A program made the position numbers and the translations under genes. The notes under the pieces were generated by a model. The model ran no database searches and was not told the origin of the DNA. It saw nothing but the letters and a program-made list of their open reading frames with translations. A stretch of DNA of 64,000 bases, from positions 53,839 to 117,838 of the forward strand of contig NZ_JAJISB010000023.1 in assembly GCF_021245735.1 (NCBI RefSeq), in the 5' to 3' direction. The DNA is from Brevibacillus daliensis (GTDB lineage: Bacteria > Bacillota > Bacilli > Brevibacillales > Brevibacillaceae). Below, one piece after another: positions 33,746-43,339 of the stretch; position 1 is the first letter of the stretch, and each line of letters begins with the position of its first letter.

Positions 33746-35773
33746 ATGGATACGTCCGAAAAAAACATGGAAAAACAGGAGCGAAGCAATCGTGTGCAGA
33801 TTATTTTTCTGATTGCTTTTCTCCTGTTTTGTTCTATTGTGCTACGTCTTGCTTATTTACAATTGGTGCAAGGGGAAACCTTTGAGGCTGTTCTCGATTC
33901 AAGAACCAGCAAAAAAGACCCGATCCCCGCCGTGCGAGGAAACATATATGATCGAAACGGAAAGCTGCTTGTGTTTAGCAGAGGTTCATTTACGGCTGTA
34001 TTTCATGAGAAGGAAGGCTTGAAAAAGGAAGAGGCATGGGAGCTATCTACTCATTTGGCAAGGGTGCTACCTAGAATGGATGCAGCAAAAGTACTGAAAA
34101 AAATGGATGCAGGCTATGCGCTAGAAAACGGAAAGGTCATTCCAAGCTCAAGAAGGGCTCCGAAGTATTTAGAAAAAGAGGTAGCTTATGATTTAACACC
34201 AGAAATTGTGGCATATATTGAGGAACACCGGCAACAGCTACCAGGCATTGATGTGGTTAGTAAACCGATTAGGGTGTATGATCAGCGCAAGCTAGCCGTG
34301 CAAGCAATAGGCTATGTTCGCCCTTATTATGTGGCCGAGAACATAGGAAGTAGCTTCTATCAAGAGGAAAAGGGGAAATACCTGCCTACTCAGTTAGTGG
34401 GATTGGATGGTATTGAGAGAAGCTATGAAAAAGAACTACGTGGAGAAAATGGGTACCGAAATTATGAAGTGACCGCAGATCAAAATGTACTGCATGAAGG
34501 CAATAAGGTGGCCCCAAAACGGGGGAACAACTTGTATTTGACGATAGACGAGCGGGTACAGCTGGATGTAAGAAATTATATAGAAGAATTTTTGCCGAAA
34601 TTACGTAGCTCTATCTCTATCGCTTCCCAGGCACGAAGCGCATATGCAGTCGCAATGGAAGTAAAGACAGGCAAAATTGTGGCGATGGTAAGCTATCCTG
34701 AATATGATCCCAACCTGTGGGTACAAGGACCAGATGAGAACACCTATGAGCAAATTAAGTATGCAGCCACCAATGGAACAATTAGAGAAGCCCCTTACGA
34801 CGTACGACCTTTGACAGGTAAGATTGCTGAATGGGAGAATAATAAACATCCCAAATCAGTAGTTCCGGTAGGTTCAGCAGTTAAACCGATAACGGTGCTT
34901 CTTGGTTTACAGGAAGGTTTGATCAAGTCCAATGACCGTTGGCAGGATACGGGAGTTTATTATTATGGACGAGGAACGGATAAGATCCGTAATGATGAAG
35001 GGCATATTTATGGAATGCTTAATCCAGAGCGGGCTATTCAAAAGTCTTCCAATACCTATATGGCTAGAATCGGACAGGAATTTGCCAGAAAAAGAAAGGC
35101 GTCCTCTGTCGAAGTATTATCAACCTATTATCATGCGTTTGGATTAGGTGTAACTACAGGTATCAATCTACCAGGTGAGCAGGAAGGTAAAGAAGACTTC
35201 AAGAGCATGGGGAAGCAATATGGTCCGCTTGCCGCAATGGTCCAAGCCTCCTTTGGTCAACAAATCAGAGCAACGACCATGCAATTAACCCAGTATGCAG
35301 CGACGTTAGCTAATAAAGGCGTTCGGGTACAGCCGCAGCTGGTAGATCGGATTGTAACTGGTCAGGGAGATGTTATTTTTCAGTCTAAGCCTGTCGTGCA
35401 GAGCAAGTGGGAGGCACCAGAATCGTATTGGAATGTAATTAAAAACGGTATGATGCTGGTTACCAAACCTGGAGGTACAGCAGTTCAATCCTTTCGAGAT
35501 TTGCCTTATGATGTTGCTGCAAAGACAGGGACATCAGAACAGGACATTTATATACCTGTTTCTTTTCACGACTCCATAACTAAGAAATCAAAGACCCGTT
35601 GGAGCAAGTATGCACGCGTCAATAATGGCGTCATTATTTCATTTGCCCCAGCAGATAACCCGAAGCTTGCGGTAGCAGTCGTTGTGCCAGAAGGTGGTTA
35701 TGGAGGGCGATCTGCCTCAGAAATCTGCCGAGCTATCTACCAGGCATACGATAAGCATATCGGTCTTGATTAA
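33746..35773 (+). CDS. Class B penicillin-binding protein (PBP2/MrdA-like transpeptidase)
   Basis: 675 residues. One membrane anchor (about 18-40), a PBP dimerisation domain starting RGNIYDRNGKLL (about 64-250), then a transpeptidase domain with all three active-site motifs: S377-A-V-K380, SSN near 434 and KTGT near 593. Class B PBPs crosslink peptidoglycan outside the membrane; this layout resembles Bacillus PbpA/PbpH or SpoVD relatives without PASTA domains. Association with an FHA regulator and a class D beta-lactamase suggests an accessory or inducible, perhaps low-affinity, PBP (inference). Confidence 0.92.
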   Translation: MDTSEKNMEKQERSNRVQIIFLIAFLLFCSIVLRLAYLQLVQGETFEAVLDSRTSKKDPIPAVRGNIYDRNGKLLVFSRGSFTAVFHEKEGLKKEEAWELSTHLARVLPRMDAAKVLKKMDAGYALENGKVIPSSRRAPKYLEKEVAYDLTPEIVAYIEEHRQQLPGIDVVSKPIRVYDQRKLAVQAIGYVRPYYVAENIGSSFYQEEKGKYLPTQLVGLDGIERSYEKELRGENGYRNYEVTADQNVLHEGNKVAPKRGNNLYLTIDERVQLDVRNYIEEFLPKLRSSISIASQARSAYAVAMEVKTGKIVAMVSYPEYDPNLWVQGPDENTYEQIKYAATNGTIREAPYDVRPLTGKIAEWENNKHPKSVVPVGSAVKPITVLLGLQEGLIKSNDRWQDTGVYYYGRGTDKIRNDEGHIYGMLNPERAIQKSSNTYMARIGQEFARKRKASSVEVLSTYYHAFGLGVTTGINLPGEQEGKEDFKSMGKQYGPLAAMVQASFGQQIRATTMQLTQYAATLANKGVRVQPQLVDRIVTGQGDVIFQSKPVVQSKWEAPESYWNVIKNGMMLVTKPGGTAVQSFRDLPYDVAAKTGTSEQDIYIPVSFHDSITKKSKTRWSKYARVNNGVIISFAPADNPKLAVAVVVPEGGYGGRSASEICRAIYQAYDKHIGLD

Positions 35774-35897
35774 TATTATTGCATTGCCTGGATAAGAAAA
35801 ATACTATACGATTTATCATGAGATTTATCATGAGTCACAGGTCGCAATAAGAGTTCGTAACATGAGTTCAATGAGAAGGAAAGGAAAAGAAGCAGGG

Positions 35898-36686
35898 ATG
35901 CAAAACAAGAACAAAACAGTTGTAAAGGCAATGGATTTACTGACTTTTTTTCTTACTCATCCAACCCTTACGTTAAAACAATTGGTTGATTTGTCTGGTA
36001 AACCCAAAACCTCAGTACACCGTATGGTAGGATCTCTTGAAGAGATGGGTATTTTGCAAAAAGATGCAGAGGGTCGATATCGATTAGGATTACTATTGTT
36101 GCAACTAGGTCAACTTGTTTATGATCGTCTGGATATCTGCCAGATTGCCTTGCCCACCATGGATGAGTTGCGTAATGAAGTGGGAGAAGCGGTTAATCTC
36201 ATTATGAAAGATGGACAAGATGCTCTGTATGTCGAGAAGCTGGATACTCCCCATCCTGTCCGATTATATACGAAGAAAGGGCGAAGAGCCCCTCTCTATG
36301 CTGGAGCATGCTCACGAATTATCCTCTCGTTTTTGCCAGAGGAAGAACGGGCAGCATATATGAATCATGTGGAACTAATCCCGATTGCATCGGGAACCAT
36401 TACCGACAAGGCTCAATTAGCCAGTCTAGTAGCAAGCTCACGAGAGCATTATTATACAATTAGTTTTTCTGAACTGGAAAAAGGAACAGTATCTGTAGCA
36501 GCACCTATTCTGGATCATTTGGGGAATATGGTTGCTGGATTAAGCGTGGCAGGACCTGAATCTAGATTTCAGTCGGAGAAACTGGGTAATCTCATTAACA
36601 AAACACGAGACGCAGCTGAACATATTTCCAGGCTCCTTGGCTATCAAGAGAGCTTTCCGCAGAGTATGGATACTAGTGGAATATAG
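35898..36686 (+). CDS. IclR family transcriptional regulator
   Basis: 262 residues from the ATG at 35898; weaker upstream ATGs (35862, 35871) lack RBS. N-terminal winged helix (KNKTVVKAMDLLTFFLTHPTL, then GKPKTSVHRMVGSLEEMG) and the C-terminal GAF-like effector domain (DALYVEKLDTPHPVRLYTKKGRRAPLYAGACSRIILSFL, and ISFSELEKGTVSVAAPI) are standard IclR. It is separated from the 5-oxoproline operon only by the nucleotidase gene, and that operon carries an IclR-like palindrome after its promoter, so it is the best candidate for its repressor. Confidence 0.9.
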   Translation: MQNKNKTVVKAMDLLTFFLTHPTLTLKQLVDLSGKPKTSVHRMVGSLEEMGILQKDAEGRYRLGLLLLQLGQLVYDRLDICQIALPTMDELRNEVGEAVNLIMKDGQDALYVEKLDTPHPVRLYTKKGRRAPLYAGACSRIILSFLPEEERAAYMNHVELIPIASGTITDKAQLASLVASSREHYYTISFSELEKGTVSVAAPILDHLGNMVAGLSVAGPESRFQSEKLGNLINKTRDAAEHISRLLGYQESFPQSMDTSGI

Positions 36687-36690
36687 TAAG

Positions 36691-36734
36691 AAAACTGATC
36701 ATCACATCTTAGATGTTGAATGATCAGTTTTTTT
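36691..36734 (+). terminator. Terminator after the iclR-type gene
   Basis: AAACTGATCA and TGATCAGTTT around a 19-base loop, then TTTT. Confidence 0.9.
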
Positions 36735-36922
36735 GCGGCCAAAAACAAATCATTTACATTACACCCATATTTGGTATATCAATTGTGAATATACAGTTAA
36801 AATCAGATTGTTATCAAGTGAAAAGTAAGCATGTTACCTTGTAGGTTATTTTTGATTAGGTTAGTCTACAAGAGTACGCAACTATAGAGAGTAGCGTAAC
36901 ATTGAGAATAAGGAGGCAGGAC

Positions 36923-39190
36923 ATGAGAAGATATAGTCAGGCTTTTAAAGGTCTTGTAAGTACTGTACTTGGTTTTTCGATGATTGCAACGGGTATGATT
37001 GCACCAGCTCCTGCAGAGGCAGCAGAAAGTGAAGAGGTACAGATTACTCTGATGGCAACTTCAGATATCCATGGGCGATTTATGCCTTGGGAGTATGCCA
37101 TGGATGGTCCGAATGATAAAGGAAGTATGACTCAGCTTTATAGCATGATTGAGGAAATTAGAGCTGAGAATCCTAACTCGATTCTTATGGATGCCGGTGA
37201 TATGATTCAGGACAATTCGGCTGAATTATTTAATGACCAACCCAAGTCCCCTATGATAGCGGCAATGAATGAAATGGGCTACGATATTTGGACGTTTGGT
37301 AACCATGAATTTAACTTTGGTCTAGATGTTCTGGATAAAATCAGTAGCCAATTTGAGGGGCAAATCCTTACGGGAAATATTTATAATGAAAATGGAAAAC
37401 GGTTTCATCCTGCTACCACTATCATTGAGAAAGACGGCGTAAAAATTGGTATTATCGGTATGGTTACCCCAATGATTACCGAATTTGAGGAAGGTACTGA
37501 TCATTTAAAAGGATTGGTCATTAATAATCCTGTCGAAGAAACCAAAATTGCGATTAAAGAACTAGAAGGCAAAGTAGATGCTATCGTTGGCTTGATGCAT
37601 ATGGGTGTTGATAATGAAAATGGTATCCAGGATACAGGTGTGGCAGATATTGCAAAGGCTAATCCTGAGCTGGACGCCATATTCGCAGGTCACATGCATA
37701 AAATGGTGAATAGTGAAGAAGTGAATGGTGTTCTTATCACAGAACCAGATAAGTATGCTACCCATTTATCCCGAATCGACCTTACTTTTGAAAAACAAGG
37801 TGATAAGGTTGAATTGAAAAAGAGAGAAGCAAAAGCGATACCGGTAATAGATAAAGATGGGAAAGCAGCTGTTTCTCATGCTGAATTGGAAAAGACGCTC
37901 CAACCATTCCACGAATTTGCCCGCGCAGATGCCAATATCTCCGTAGCGGAATTAAAAGGTGGAAATCTAGTACCGAAAAATGAGATTGCAGGTATTCCAC
38001 AGGTGCAAGTTCAGGCGACACCATTGGCGAATTTCTTTAATGAAGTCATGCTGCATTACAGCAAGGCGGATGTAGTTGCTCACCAGATTGATAACGACAA
38101 GGCGAAGCTGGATGTTGGACCAATCAAGAAAAAAGATATTGCATACAACTACCAGTATGCAGGTGGAGAGGTTACGATCTATAAGGTAACAGGTAAGGAT
38201 CTAAAGGATTATATGGAATGGGCAGCAGGCTATTTTAATTCGACTCGACCTGGTGATGTGACCATTAGCTTTGATGAGAAACGTCGTTCTTCCAAATATA
38301 GTACCAATGATTTCTTTGGTAATGTGAAATATGAAATTGATTTGTCTAAACCTTATGGAGAGCGAATCACTAACCTTCGTCGAATGGATGAAACTCCAAT
38401 TAAAGCGGAAGATTCCTTAAAACTAGGGATGAACTCTTACAGAATGGAAGCACTTCAAGCGAAAGGTGGAGCATTAGAAGGTCGTTCCTTTGAAGAGCTG
38501 TGGTCCTCTAAGCAAAATGATGCGTATGGAGAAACAGGTGGAACGATCCGTAACCTTTCCATGAAATATCTTAAAGAAGTGAAAAATGGAGTATATACCC
38601 CAAATAATGAACAGTATTGGAAAGTAATCGGTATTGATACAACTGCTCCAGCTCGTGCTGATGTAGTCGAATTAATGAATGACGGTATTCTAGAAGTGCC
38701 AAAAACAGCAGATGGGAAGTATACGAATATTGCTTCTATCAACATTAAAGATCCTATAACACAGCAGGAAATAAATGATATTGCTAAAAAAGCTAATTGT
38801 AATGCAGATGGCTTTAAAGCAGGTATAACAAAAGGTGAATTCTATCAACAAGTAAACAAAGCACGTAAGGCAAAACCTACTACTACTAACGAAAAACAGA
38901 AAACAGATGAAAAAACAGTCCCATCCGCTACAGTTGTACAACCAACTGCATCAACTGTACAACCAGTCCCAGCGCCAACCGTAACTCAGTTATCGAAAAA
39001 CAACCAAGCAACCGTAACTGTATATTTCTTAAATCTTCGTCTACAGCCATCTCCTGATGCAAAGATCTTGGTAGCAGTTCCGAAAAATACAGTACTTGAG
39101 GTAGTAGGTTCTCATCAGGGCTGGCTAAAAGTAATGTACAACGGTAAGACGGCGTATGTAGACCAAGCCTTTGTAAAATTTCTCCCTTAG
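36923..39190 (+). CDS. Secreted 5'-nucleotidase/2',3'-cyclic phosphodiesterase with C-terminal SH3 domain
   Basis: 755 residues from the ATG at 36923 (AAGGAGG upstream). Signal peptide to about residue 34 (APAEAAES). Metallophosphatase domain with TSDIHGRF, DAGDMIQDN, FGNHEFNFG, IVGLMHMG and AGHMHK metal-binding motifs, then the 5'-nucleotidase C domain (about 330-520). A Thr/Pro/Lys-rich linker (about 650-685) leads to a bacterial SH3 domain (TVYFLNLRLQPSPDAKILVAVPKNTVLEVV), which usually binds the cell wall. It releases phosphate and nucleosides from external nucleotides. A monocistronic gene between two terminators. Confidence 0.9.
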   Translation: MRRYSQAFKGLVSTVLGFSMIATGMIAPAPAEAAESEEVQITLMATSDIHGRFMPWEYAMDGPNDKGSMTQLYSMIEEIRAENPNSILMDAGDMIQDNSAELFNDQPKSPMIAAMNEMGYDIWTFGNHEFNFGLDVLDKISSQFEGQILTGNIYNENGKRFHPATTIIEKDGVKIGIIGMVTPMITEFEEGTDHLKGLVINNPVEETKIAIKELEGKVDAIVGLMHMGVDNENGIQDTGVADIAKANPELDAIFAGHMHKMVNSEEVNGVLITEPDKYATHLSRIDLTFEKQGDKVELKKREAKAIPVIDKDGKAAVSHAELEKTLQPFHEFARADANISVAELKGGNLVPKNEIAGIPQVQVQATPLANFFNEVMLHYSKADVVAHQIDNDKAKLDVGPIKKKDIAYNYQYAGGEVTIYKVTGKDLKDYMEWAAGYFNSTRPGDVTISFDEKRRSSKYSTNDFFGNVKYEIDLSKPYGERITNLRRMDETPIKAEDSLKLGMNSYRMEALQAKGGALEGRSFEELWSSKQNDAYGETGGTIRNLSMKYLKEVKNGVYTPNNEQYWKVIGIDTTAPARADVVELMNDGILEVPKTADGKYTNIASINIKDPITQQEINDIAKKANCNADGFKAGITKGEFYQQVNKARKAKPTTTNEKQKTDEKTVPSATVVQPTASTVQPVPAPTVTQLSKNNQATVTVYFLNLRLQPSPDAKILVAVPKNTVLEVVGSHQGWLKVMYNGKTAYVDQAFVKFLP

Positions 39191-39233
39191 ATATCTCCTA
39201 TCATTAGGTGCAGGAACAAAATAAATAACGCGG

Positions 39234-39266
39234 AAAAGTAGCTCATAAATGGGGCTACTTTTTTGT
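39234..39266 (+). terminator. Terminator of the nucleotidase gene
   Basis: AAAAGTAGC and GCTACTTTT with a 10-base loop and a T run, 43 bases after the stop codon. Confidence 0.85.
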
Positions 39267-39345
39267 ATTTCTTTATACCAACAGCAGATAGAGAAACGTA
39301 TTTTTCATTCTCACGATTACTCACGAATCCCTTCAATTTTTTATC

Positions 39346-39374
39346 TTGTCAAAATATTTTAATAATTTTATAAT
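39346..39374 (+). promoter_or_regulatory. Sigma-A promoter of the 5-oxoproline operon
   Basis: TTGTCA (39346-39351), 17-base spacer, TATAAT (39369-39374). Transcription should begin near 39381. Confidence 0.78.
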
Positions 39375-39392
39375 GAAAAACAAACCATATTA

Positions 39393-39408
39393 CGGAATTA
39401 TAGTTCCG
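39393..39408 (+). promoter_or_regulatory. Palindromic operator downstream of the pxp promoter
   Basis: CGGAATTATAGTTCCG is a 16-bp inverted repeat with GGAA/TTCC half-sites, like the GGAAA-N-TTTCC sites bound by IclR proteins. It would lie at about +13 to +28, a repressing position. Confidence 0.6.
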
Positions 39409-39441
39409 AATTATGGGACGATTGATTGGAGGAGGATGAAT

Positions 39442-40206
39442 ATGTACAGGGTGGACTTGAACTGTGATTTGGGAGAGAGTTTTGGAGCGTATCAAATAGG
39501 TAAGGACCAGGAGATTCTGCCATTTGTTACGTCTGCTAACATTGCTTGCGGTTATCACGCAGGTGACCCTGCTACGATGCGAAAGACAGTCCGTCTCGCA
39601 CTAGAAAATGGTGTTGCAATTGGCGCACATCCCGGATTACCTGATTTAAACGGTTTTGGTCGACGAGAGATGATGATTTCTTCAGAAGAGGCATATGAGA
39701 TGGTGTTGTATCAATTAGGTGCACTGTCCGCCTTTGTAAAAACAGAGGGAGCACAGCTACACCATGTGAAACCACATGGAGCCTTATATAATATGGCAGC
39801 CAAAAATCAAATGCTTGCTGATGCGATTGCTCGCGCAGTCTTTCACTTTGATCAGTCATTGGTATTATACGGCTTGTCAGGCAGTGAATTAGTGAAGGCA
39901 GGGGAAGCAATGGGGCTTCGGACTGCACACGAGGTGTTTGCTGATCGCACTTATCAACAAGATGGCACTCTTACCTCAAGAAGGGACCCTCGTGCCCTGA
40001 TCACTGATACGGAGCAGGCAACCTTACAAGTTATTCAAATGATCAAAGAAGGAACAGTAATCTCTGAGCAAGGAACCGAGGTACAGCTAAGAGCCGATAC
40101 GATTTGCATCCACGGCGATGGAGTACATGCGCTCCAATTCGCTAAAGAGATTCGCCAACGTCTGGAACAAGCAGAAATTTTTGTTGTGCCATTCGCTTCA
40201 ACGTAG
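39442..40206 (+). CDS. pxpA: 5-oxoprolinase subunit A (LamB/YcsF family)
   Basis: 254 residues from the ATG at 39442, with GGAGGAGG 7 bases before; the upstream ATG at 39436 sits directly on that RBS. The start [12 protein letters not shown], the [13 protein letters not shown] motif, [18 protein letters not shown] and CIHGDG are signatures of PxpA. With PxpB and PxpC it opens 5-oxoproline (pyroglutamate) to glutamate using ATP. First gene of a six-gene operon. Confidence 0.95.
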   Translation: MYRVDLNCDLGESFGAYQIGKDQEILPFVTSANIACGYHAGDPATMRKTVRLALENGVAIGAHPGLPDLNGFGRREMMISSEEAYEMVLYQLGALSAFVKTEGAQLHHVKPHGALYNMAAKNQMLADAIARAVFHFDQSLVLYGLSGSELVKAGEAMGLRTAHEVFADRTYQQDGTLTSRRDPRALITDTEQATLQVIQMIKEGTVISEQGTEVQLRADTICIHGDGVHALQFAKEIRQRLEQAEIFVVPFAST

Positions 40207-40238
40207 GAAAAAAGCTTAAAGAACAAGGGGGAGTACCC

Positions 40239-40940
40239 ATGTGGCCATTAATAGGAATTCTTATTGTCATAATTGGATTTGCTCTTAAATTTAATCCATT
40301 GCTAGTTGTAACTGTCGCGGGAATCGCCACAGGTCTGGCCGGTAATCTCTCTGTGGAAGAAATCCTGATTACGTTTGGTACGGCTTTTGAGAAAAACCGC
40401 TATTTATCCCTATTCATATTAACCTTGCCAATCATCGGGCTGTTAGAACGATATGGGCTCAAAGAACAGTCTCAGGTTCTGATTAGTAAAGTAAAAGCGG
40501 CAACTACAGGTCGCTTGCTCATCTTGTATTTATTCGTGCGTGAATCCACGGCTGCTTTGGGCTTAACCAGTTTAGGTGGACATGCCCAAATGGTTCGACC
40601 ACTCGTAGCACCAATGGCAGAAGGTGCAGCAGAAAACAAGCATGGCGAATTACCAGAAGAGCTACGTAATAAGATAAAAGCGCAGTCTGCTGCTACAGAT
40701 AACGTTGGATTGTTTTTTGGTGAAGATATCTTTATTGCTTTCGGTGCCATCTTACTGATGCATGGTTTCTTCCAGCAAAATGGAATTGTCATGGAGCCAC
40801 TTCATTTAGCAATGTGGGGAATACCTACAGCCATTTGTGCCTTCCTGATTCACGGAACTCGATTATATCTTTTTGACGGAAAAATCGCAGCGTATATGAA
40901 AGAATACAATCACTCTACGAAAAATCGAATCGATGGCTGA
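40239..40940 (+). CDS. DUF969 family membrane protein, putative 5-oxoproline transporter subunit
   Basis: 233 residues with six or so membrane segments, starting WPLIGILIVIIGFALKFNPLLVV. The conserved RESTAALGLTSLGGHAQMVRPLVAPMAEGAAE stretch marks DUF969, always found next to DUF979 and in 5-oxoprolinase operons. The two proteins look like halves of an ion-transporter-like permease, so uptake of pyroglutamate is the likely role, by context. RBS AAGGGGGAG. Confidence 0.88.
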   Translation: MWPLIGILIVIIGFALKFNPLLVVTVAGIATGLAGNLSVEEILITFGTAFEKNRYLSLFILTLPIIGLLERYGLKEQSQVLISKVKAATTGRLLILYLFVRESTAALGLTSLGGHAQMVRPLVAPMAEGAAENKHGELPEELRNKIKAQSAATDNVGLFFGEDIFIAFGAILLMHGFFQQNGIVMEPLHLAMWGIPTAICAFLIHGTRLYLFDGKIAAYMKEYNHSTKNRIDG

Positions 40941-40959
40941 TGAAGGATGGTGAATCTAC

Positions 40960-41913
40960 ATGATATTTCAACTTGAATATGTATACTATATAGCAGGTAT
41001 TTTTCTAGCGATCATTTCCATACTTTCTTTTACTGATAAAAGTAACCCACGTCGTTTCACTACTGCCCTTTTCTGGGGATTGTTCGGAATCTCTTTTATT
41101 TTCGGAAAAGTAATACCTCCGCTTTACATGGGGATTCTGGTCATCGTTCTTGCTATTATCGCAGGATTTGGTGGCGTAAGAATGGGGAGTTACCAACAAA
41201 CAACCGATCAGGAACGTGAAGCCAGCTCTCGTCGCTTTGGCAACAAACTGTTTATTCCCGCGCTATTGATTCCAATCGTAACGGTGATTGGCAGTGTTGT
41301 GTTGAAGAAAACACAGATTGGTGATCTATTCCTGTTAGATCAGCAGAACGTCACATTGGTTAGTCTGGGTATCGCATGTATGATCTCGTTAGTAGTAGCC
41401 ATGAGCATTACCCGAACCAAAGGAATTCAACCGATTAAAGAATCTCGTCGATTGCTGGATGCGATTGGCTGGGCTTCTGTGCTTCCACAAATGCTTGCCA
41501 CGCTAGGTGCTTTATTCGGAGCAGCAGGTGTTGGTACGGTTGTTGCTGATTTGGTTGGTTCTGCTATTCCAGTAGATAATCGTTTTTTTGTTGTCGTTGC
41601 TTATGTGGTAGGGATGGCACTCTTTACGATGGTAATGGGAAATGCATTTGCTGCGTTCCCCGTGATGACAGCAGGGATCGGACTTCCGCTATTGGTACAA
41701 ATGCATGGTGGTGATCCTGCTGTACTAGGTGCAATCGGGATGTTCTCTGGCTATTGCGGTACGCTTTTAACTCCGATGGCAGCTAACTTCAACATTGTTC
41801 CAGCAGCCTTGCTTGATTTACCTGATAAAAACGCAGTTATTAAAGCTCAGGCTCCAACCGCACTTATCCTACTCACGGTTAATGTGTTCCTGATGTACTA
41901 TCTCTTGTTTTAG
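40960..41913 (+). CDS. DUF979 family membrane protein, putative 5-oxoproline transporter subunit
   Basis: 317 residues, eight to nine membrane segments. LDAIGWASVLPQMLATLGALFGAAGVG and the late GNAFAAFPVMTAGIGLPLLV and GYCGTLLTPMAANFN blocks identify DUF979. Partner of the preceding DUF969 protein, 19 bases apart, and inferred to form one transporter with it. Confidence 0.88.
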   Translation: MIFQLEYVYYIAGIFLAIISILSFTDKSNPRRFTTALFWGLFGISFIFGKVIPPLYMGILVIVLAIIAGFGGVRMGSYQQTTDQEREASSRRFGNKLFIPALLIPIVTVIGSVVLKKTQIGDLFLLDQQNVTLVSLGIACMISLVVAMSITRTKGIQPIKESRRLLDAIGWASVLPQMLATLGALFGAAGVGTVVADLVGSAIPVDNRFFVVVAYVVGMALFTMVMGNAFAAFPVMTAGIGLPLLVQMHGGDPAVLGAIGMFSGYCGTLLTPMAANFNIVPAALLDLPDKNAVIKAQAPTALILLTVNVFLMYYLLF

Positions 41914-41925
41914 GGAGGGACTTTT

Positions 41926-42573
41926 ATGAAAAAAATTCTACTTACAGGCTTCGATCCGTTCGATGGAGAGGCAATCAACCCTGCCTGGGAAGCGGTTAAA
42001 GACTTTGAAGATCGTACGTATGAAAATATCCAAGTATTCGTAAAGCAGATTCCAACGGTTTTTTACCGTTCTCTTGACGTGTTGCGTGAAGCGATTGAAG
42101 AGGTACAACCTGATATTGTTATATGTGTCGGGCAGGCAGGTGGACGACCTGATTTTACCGTAGAGCGGGTGGCGATTAATATAGACGATGCTCGCATTGC
42201 AGACAATGAGGGGAATCAGCCTGTTGATGAGCCTATCATTTTGAATGGACCGGTTGCCTATTGGTCAACTCTACCGATCAAGGTGATTGTCCAACAAGTG
42301 AGGGAAGCAGGGATTCCTGCTTCCGTATCGCATACAGCAGGTACATTTGTCTGCAATCATCTTTTTTATGGGCTTCAACACTTGATAGCTACGCAATCTC
42401 ACAACATTCGTGGTGGATTTGTTCATATTCCCTATTTGCCTGAGCAAGCAGCGAGATTCCCCCAACAGCCAAGCATGAGTATAGAGCAGGTTAGTAAGGC
42501 GCTTGATATCACAATAAAGTACAGCGTAGCTTATGAATCTGACATTAAGGCAATAGAAGGCCAGATTAGTTAG
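41926..42573 (+). CDS. pcp: Pyroglutamyl-peptidase I
   Basis: 215 residues, peptidase family C15. LLTGFDPFDGEAINPAWEA start, catalytic Glu within the FTVERVAIN region near 80, catalytic Cys in GTFVCNHLFYGL near 143, and His in GGFVHIPYLPEQ near 167. It removes N-terminal pyroglutamate from peptides and so feeds 5-oxoproline to the PxpABC enzyme encoded around it. RBS AGGGAGGG. Confidence 0.95.
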   Translation: MKKILLTGFDPFDGEAINPAWEAVKDFEDRTYENIQVFVKQIPTVFYRSLDVLREAIEEVQPDIVICVGQAGGRPDFTVERVAINIDDARIADNEGNQPVDEPIILNGPVAYWSTLPIKVIVQQVREAGIPASVSHTAGTFVCNHLFYGLQHLIATQSHNIRGGFVHIPYLPEQAARFPQQPSMSIEQVSKALDITIKYSVAYESDIKAIEGQIS

Positions 42574-42583
42574 GGGTCTTCCT

Positions 42584-43339
42584 TTGTCAAACGAGTTGAA
42601 TGGGATGAAGTCTGTAAAAAGCGAAGTAAAGCTGTTTCCGTTGGGGGATTCAGCTTTGCTCGTTCAATTTTCGCAAGAGATGGATGAATGGGCACATAGT
42701 CAGGTGCAAGCACTCGCAAGTCATTTGGAGAACCGTTCATTTACAGGATTTATTGAATATGTACCAGCTTTTACGAGTCTAACTCTGTTTTATGATCCTT
42801 ATCTTGTATATAAGGAACATGTACGTGAGCCTAATATCAGTCCCTATGAGTGGGTTACTACCTATGTTCAAAACCTGTTGAGTAATCTGGAGGCAGAGAA
42901 AAGGGAAGAGCCGCGTATGATTGAAATACCTGTCTGTTATGGAGGAGAGTTCGGTCCTGATTTGGGGGAGGTAGCTACTCATAACGGACTAACCGAAGAG
43001 GAAGTAATTCAGATTCATACAAGCAGTACATATAACGTATATATGATTGGATTTGTACCAGGGTTTCCCTATATGGGGGGAATGTCTCAGAGGATCGCCA
43101 CTCCGAGACGTTCATCGCCACGCCTTGCTATCCCCGCTGGTACGGTTGGGATTGGAGGTTTACAGACAGGTATTTATCCGCTTGATTCACCAGGTGGATG
43201 GAGATTGATTGGCCGCACACCTGTCTCCTTATTCTTGCCCGATAGATTTCCGCCTAGCTTGCTGGCTGCTGGAGATCAGGTGCGTTTTAGAGCGATTTCC
43301 ATGGAAGAATACGTCGCTTATCAGGAGGAGAAGCGATGA
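42584..43339 (+). CDS. pxpB: 5-oxoprolinase subunit B (KipI family)
   Basis: 251 residues from a TTG 8 bases after AGGGG; ATG 42605 is an alternative. FPLGDSALLVQF start, then IPVCYGGEFGPDLGEVA, VYMIGFVPGFPYMGGM, PRLAIPAGTVGIGG and TGIYPLDSPGGWRLIGRTP are the PxpB/KipI allophanate-hydrolase subunit 1 motifs. Acts as ATP-dependent 5-oxoprolinase with PxpA and PxpC. Its stop overlaps the pxpC start. Confidence 0.95.
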   Translation: MSNELNGMKSVKSEVKLFPLGDSALLVQFSQEMDEWAHSQVQALASHLENRSFTGFIEYVPAFTSLTLFYDPYLVYKEHVREPNISPYEWVTTYVQNLLSNLEAEKREEPRMIEIPVCYGGEFGPDLGEVATHNGLTEEEVIQIHTSSTYNVYMIGFVPGFPYMGGMSQRIATPRRSSPRLAIPAGTVGIGGLQTGIYPLDSPGGWRLIGRTPVSLFLPDRFPPSLLAAGDQVRFRAISMEEYVAYQEEKR

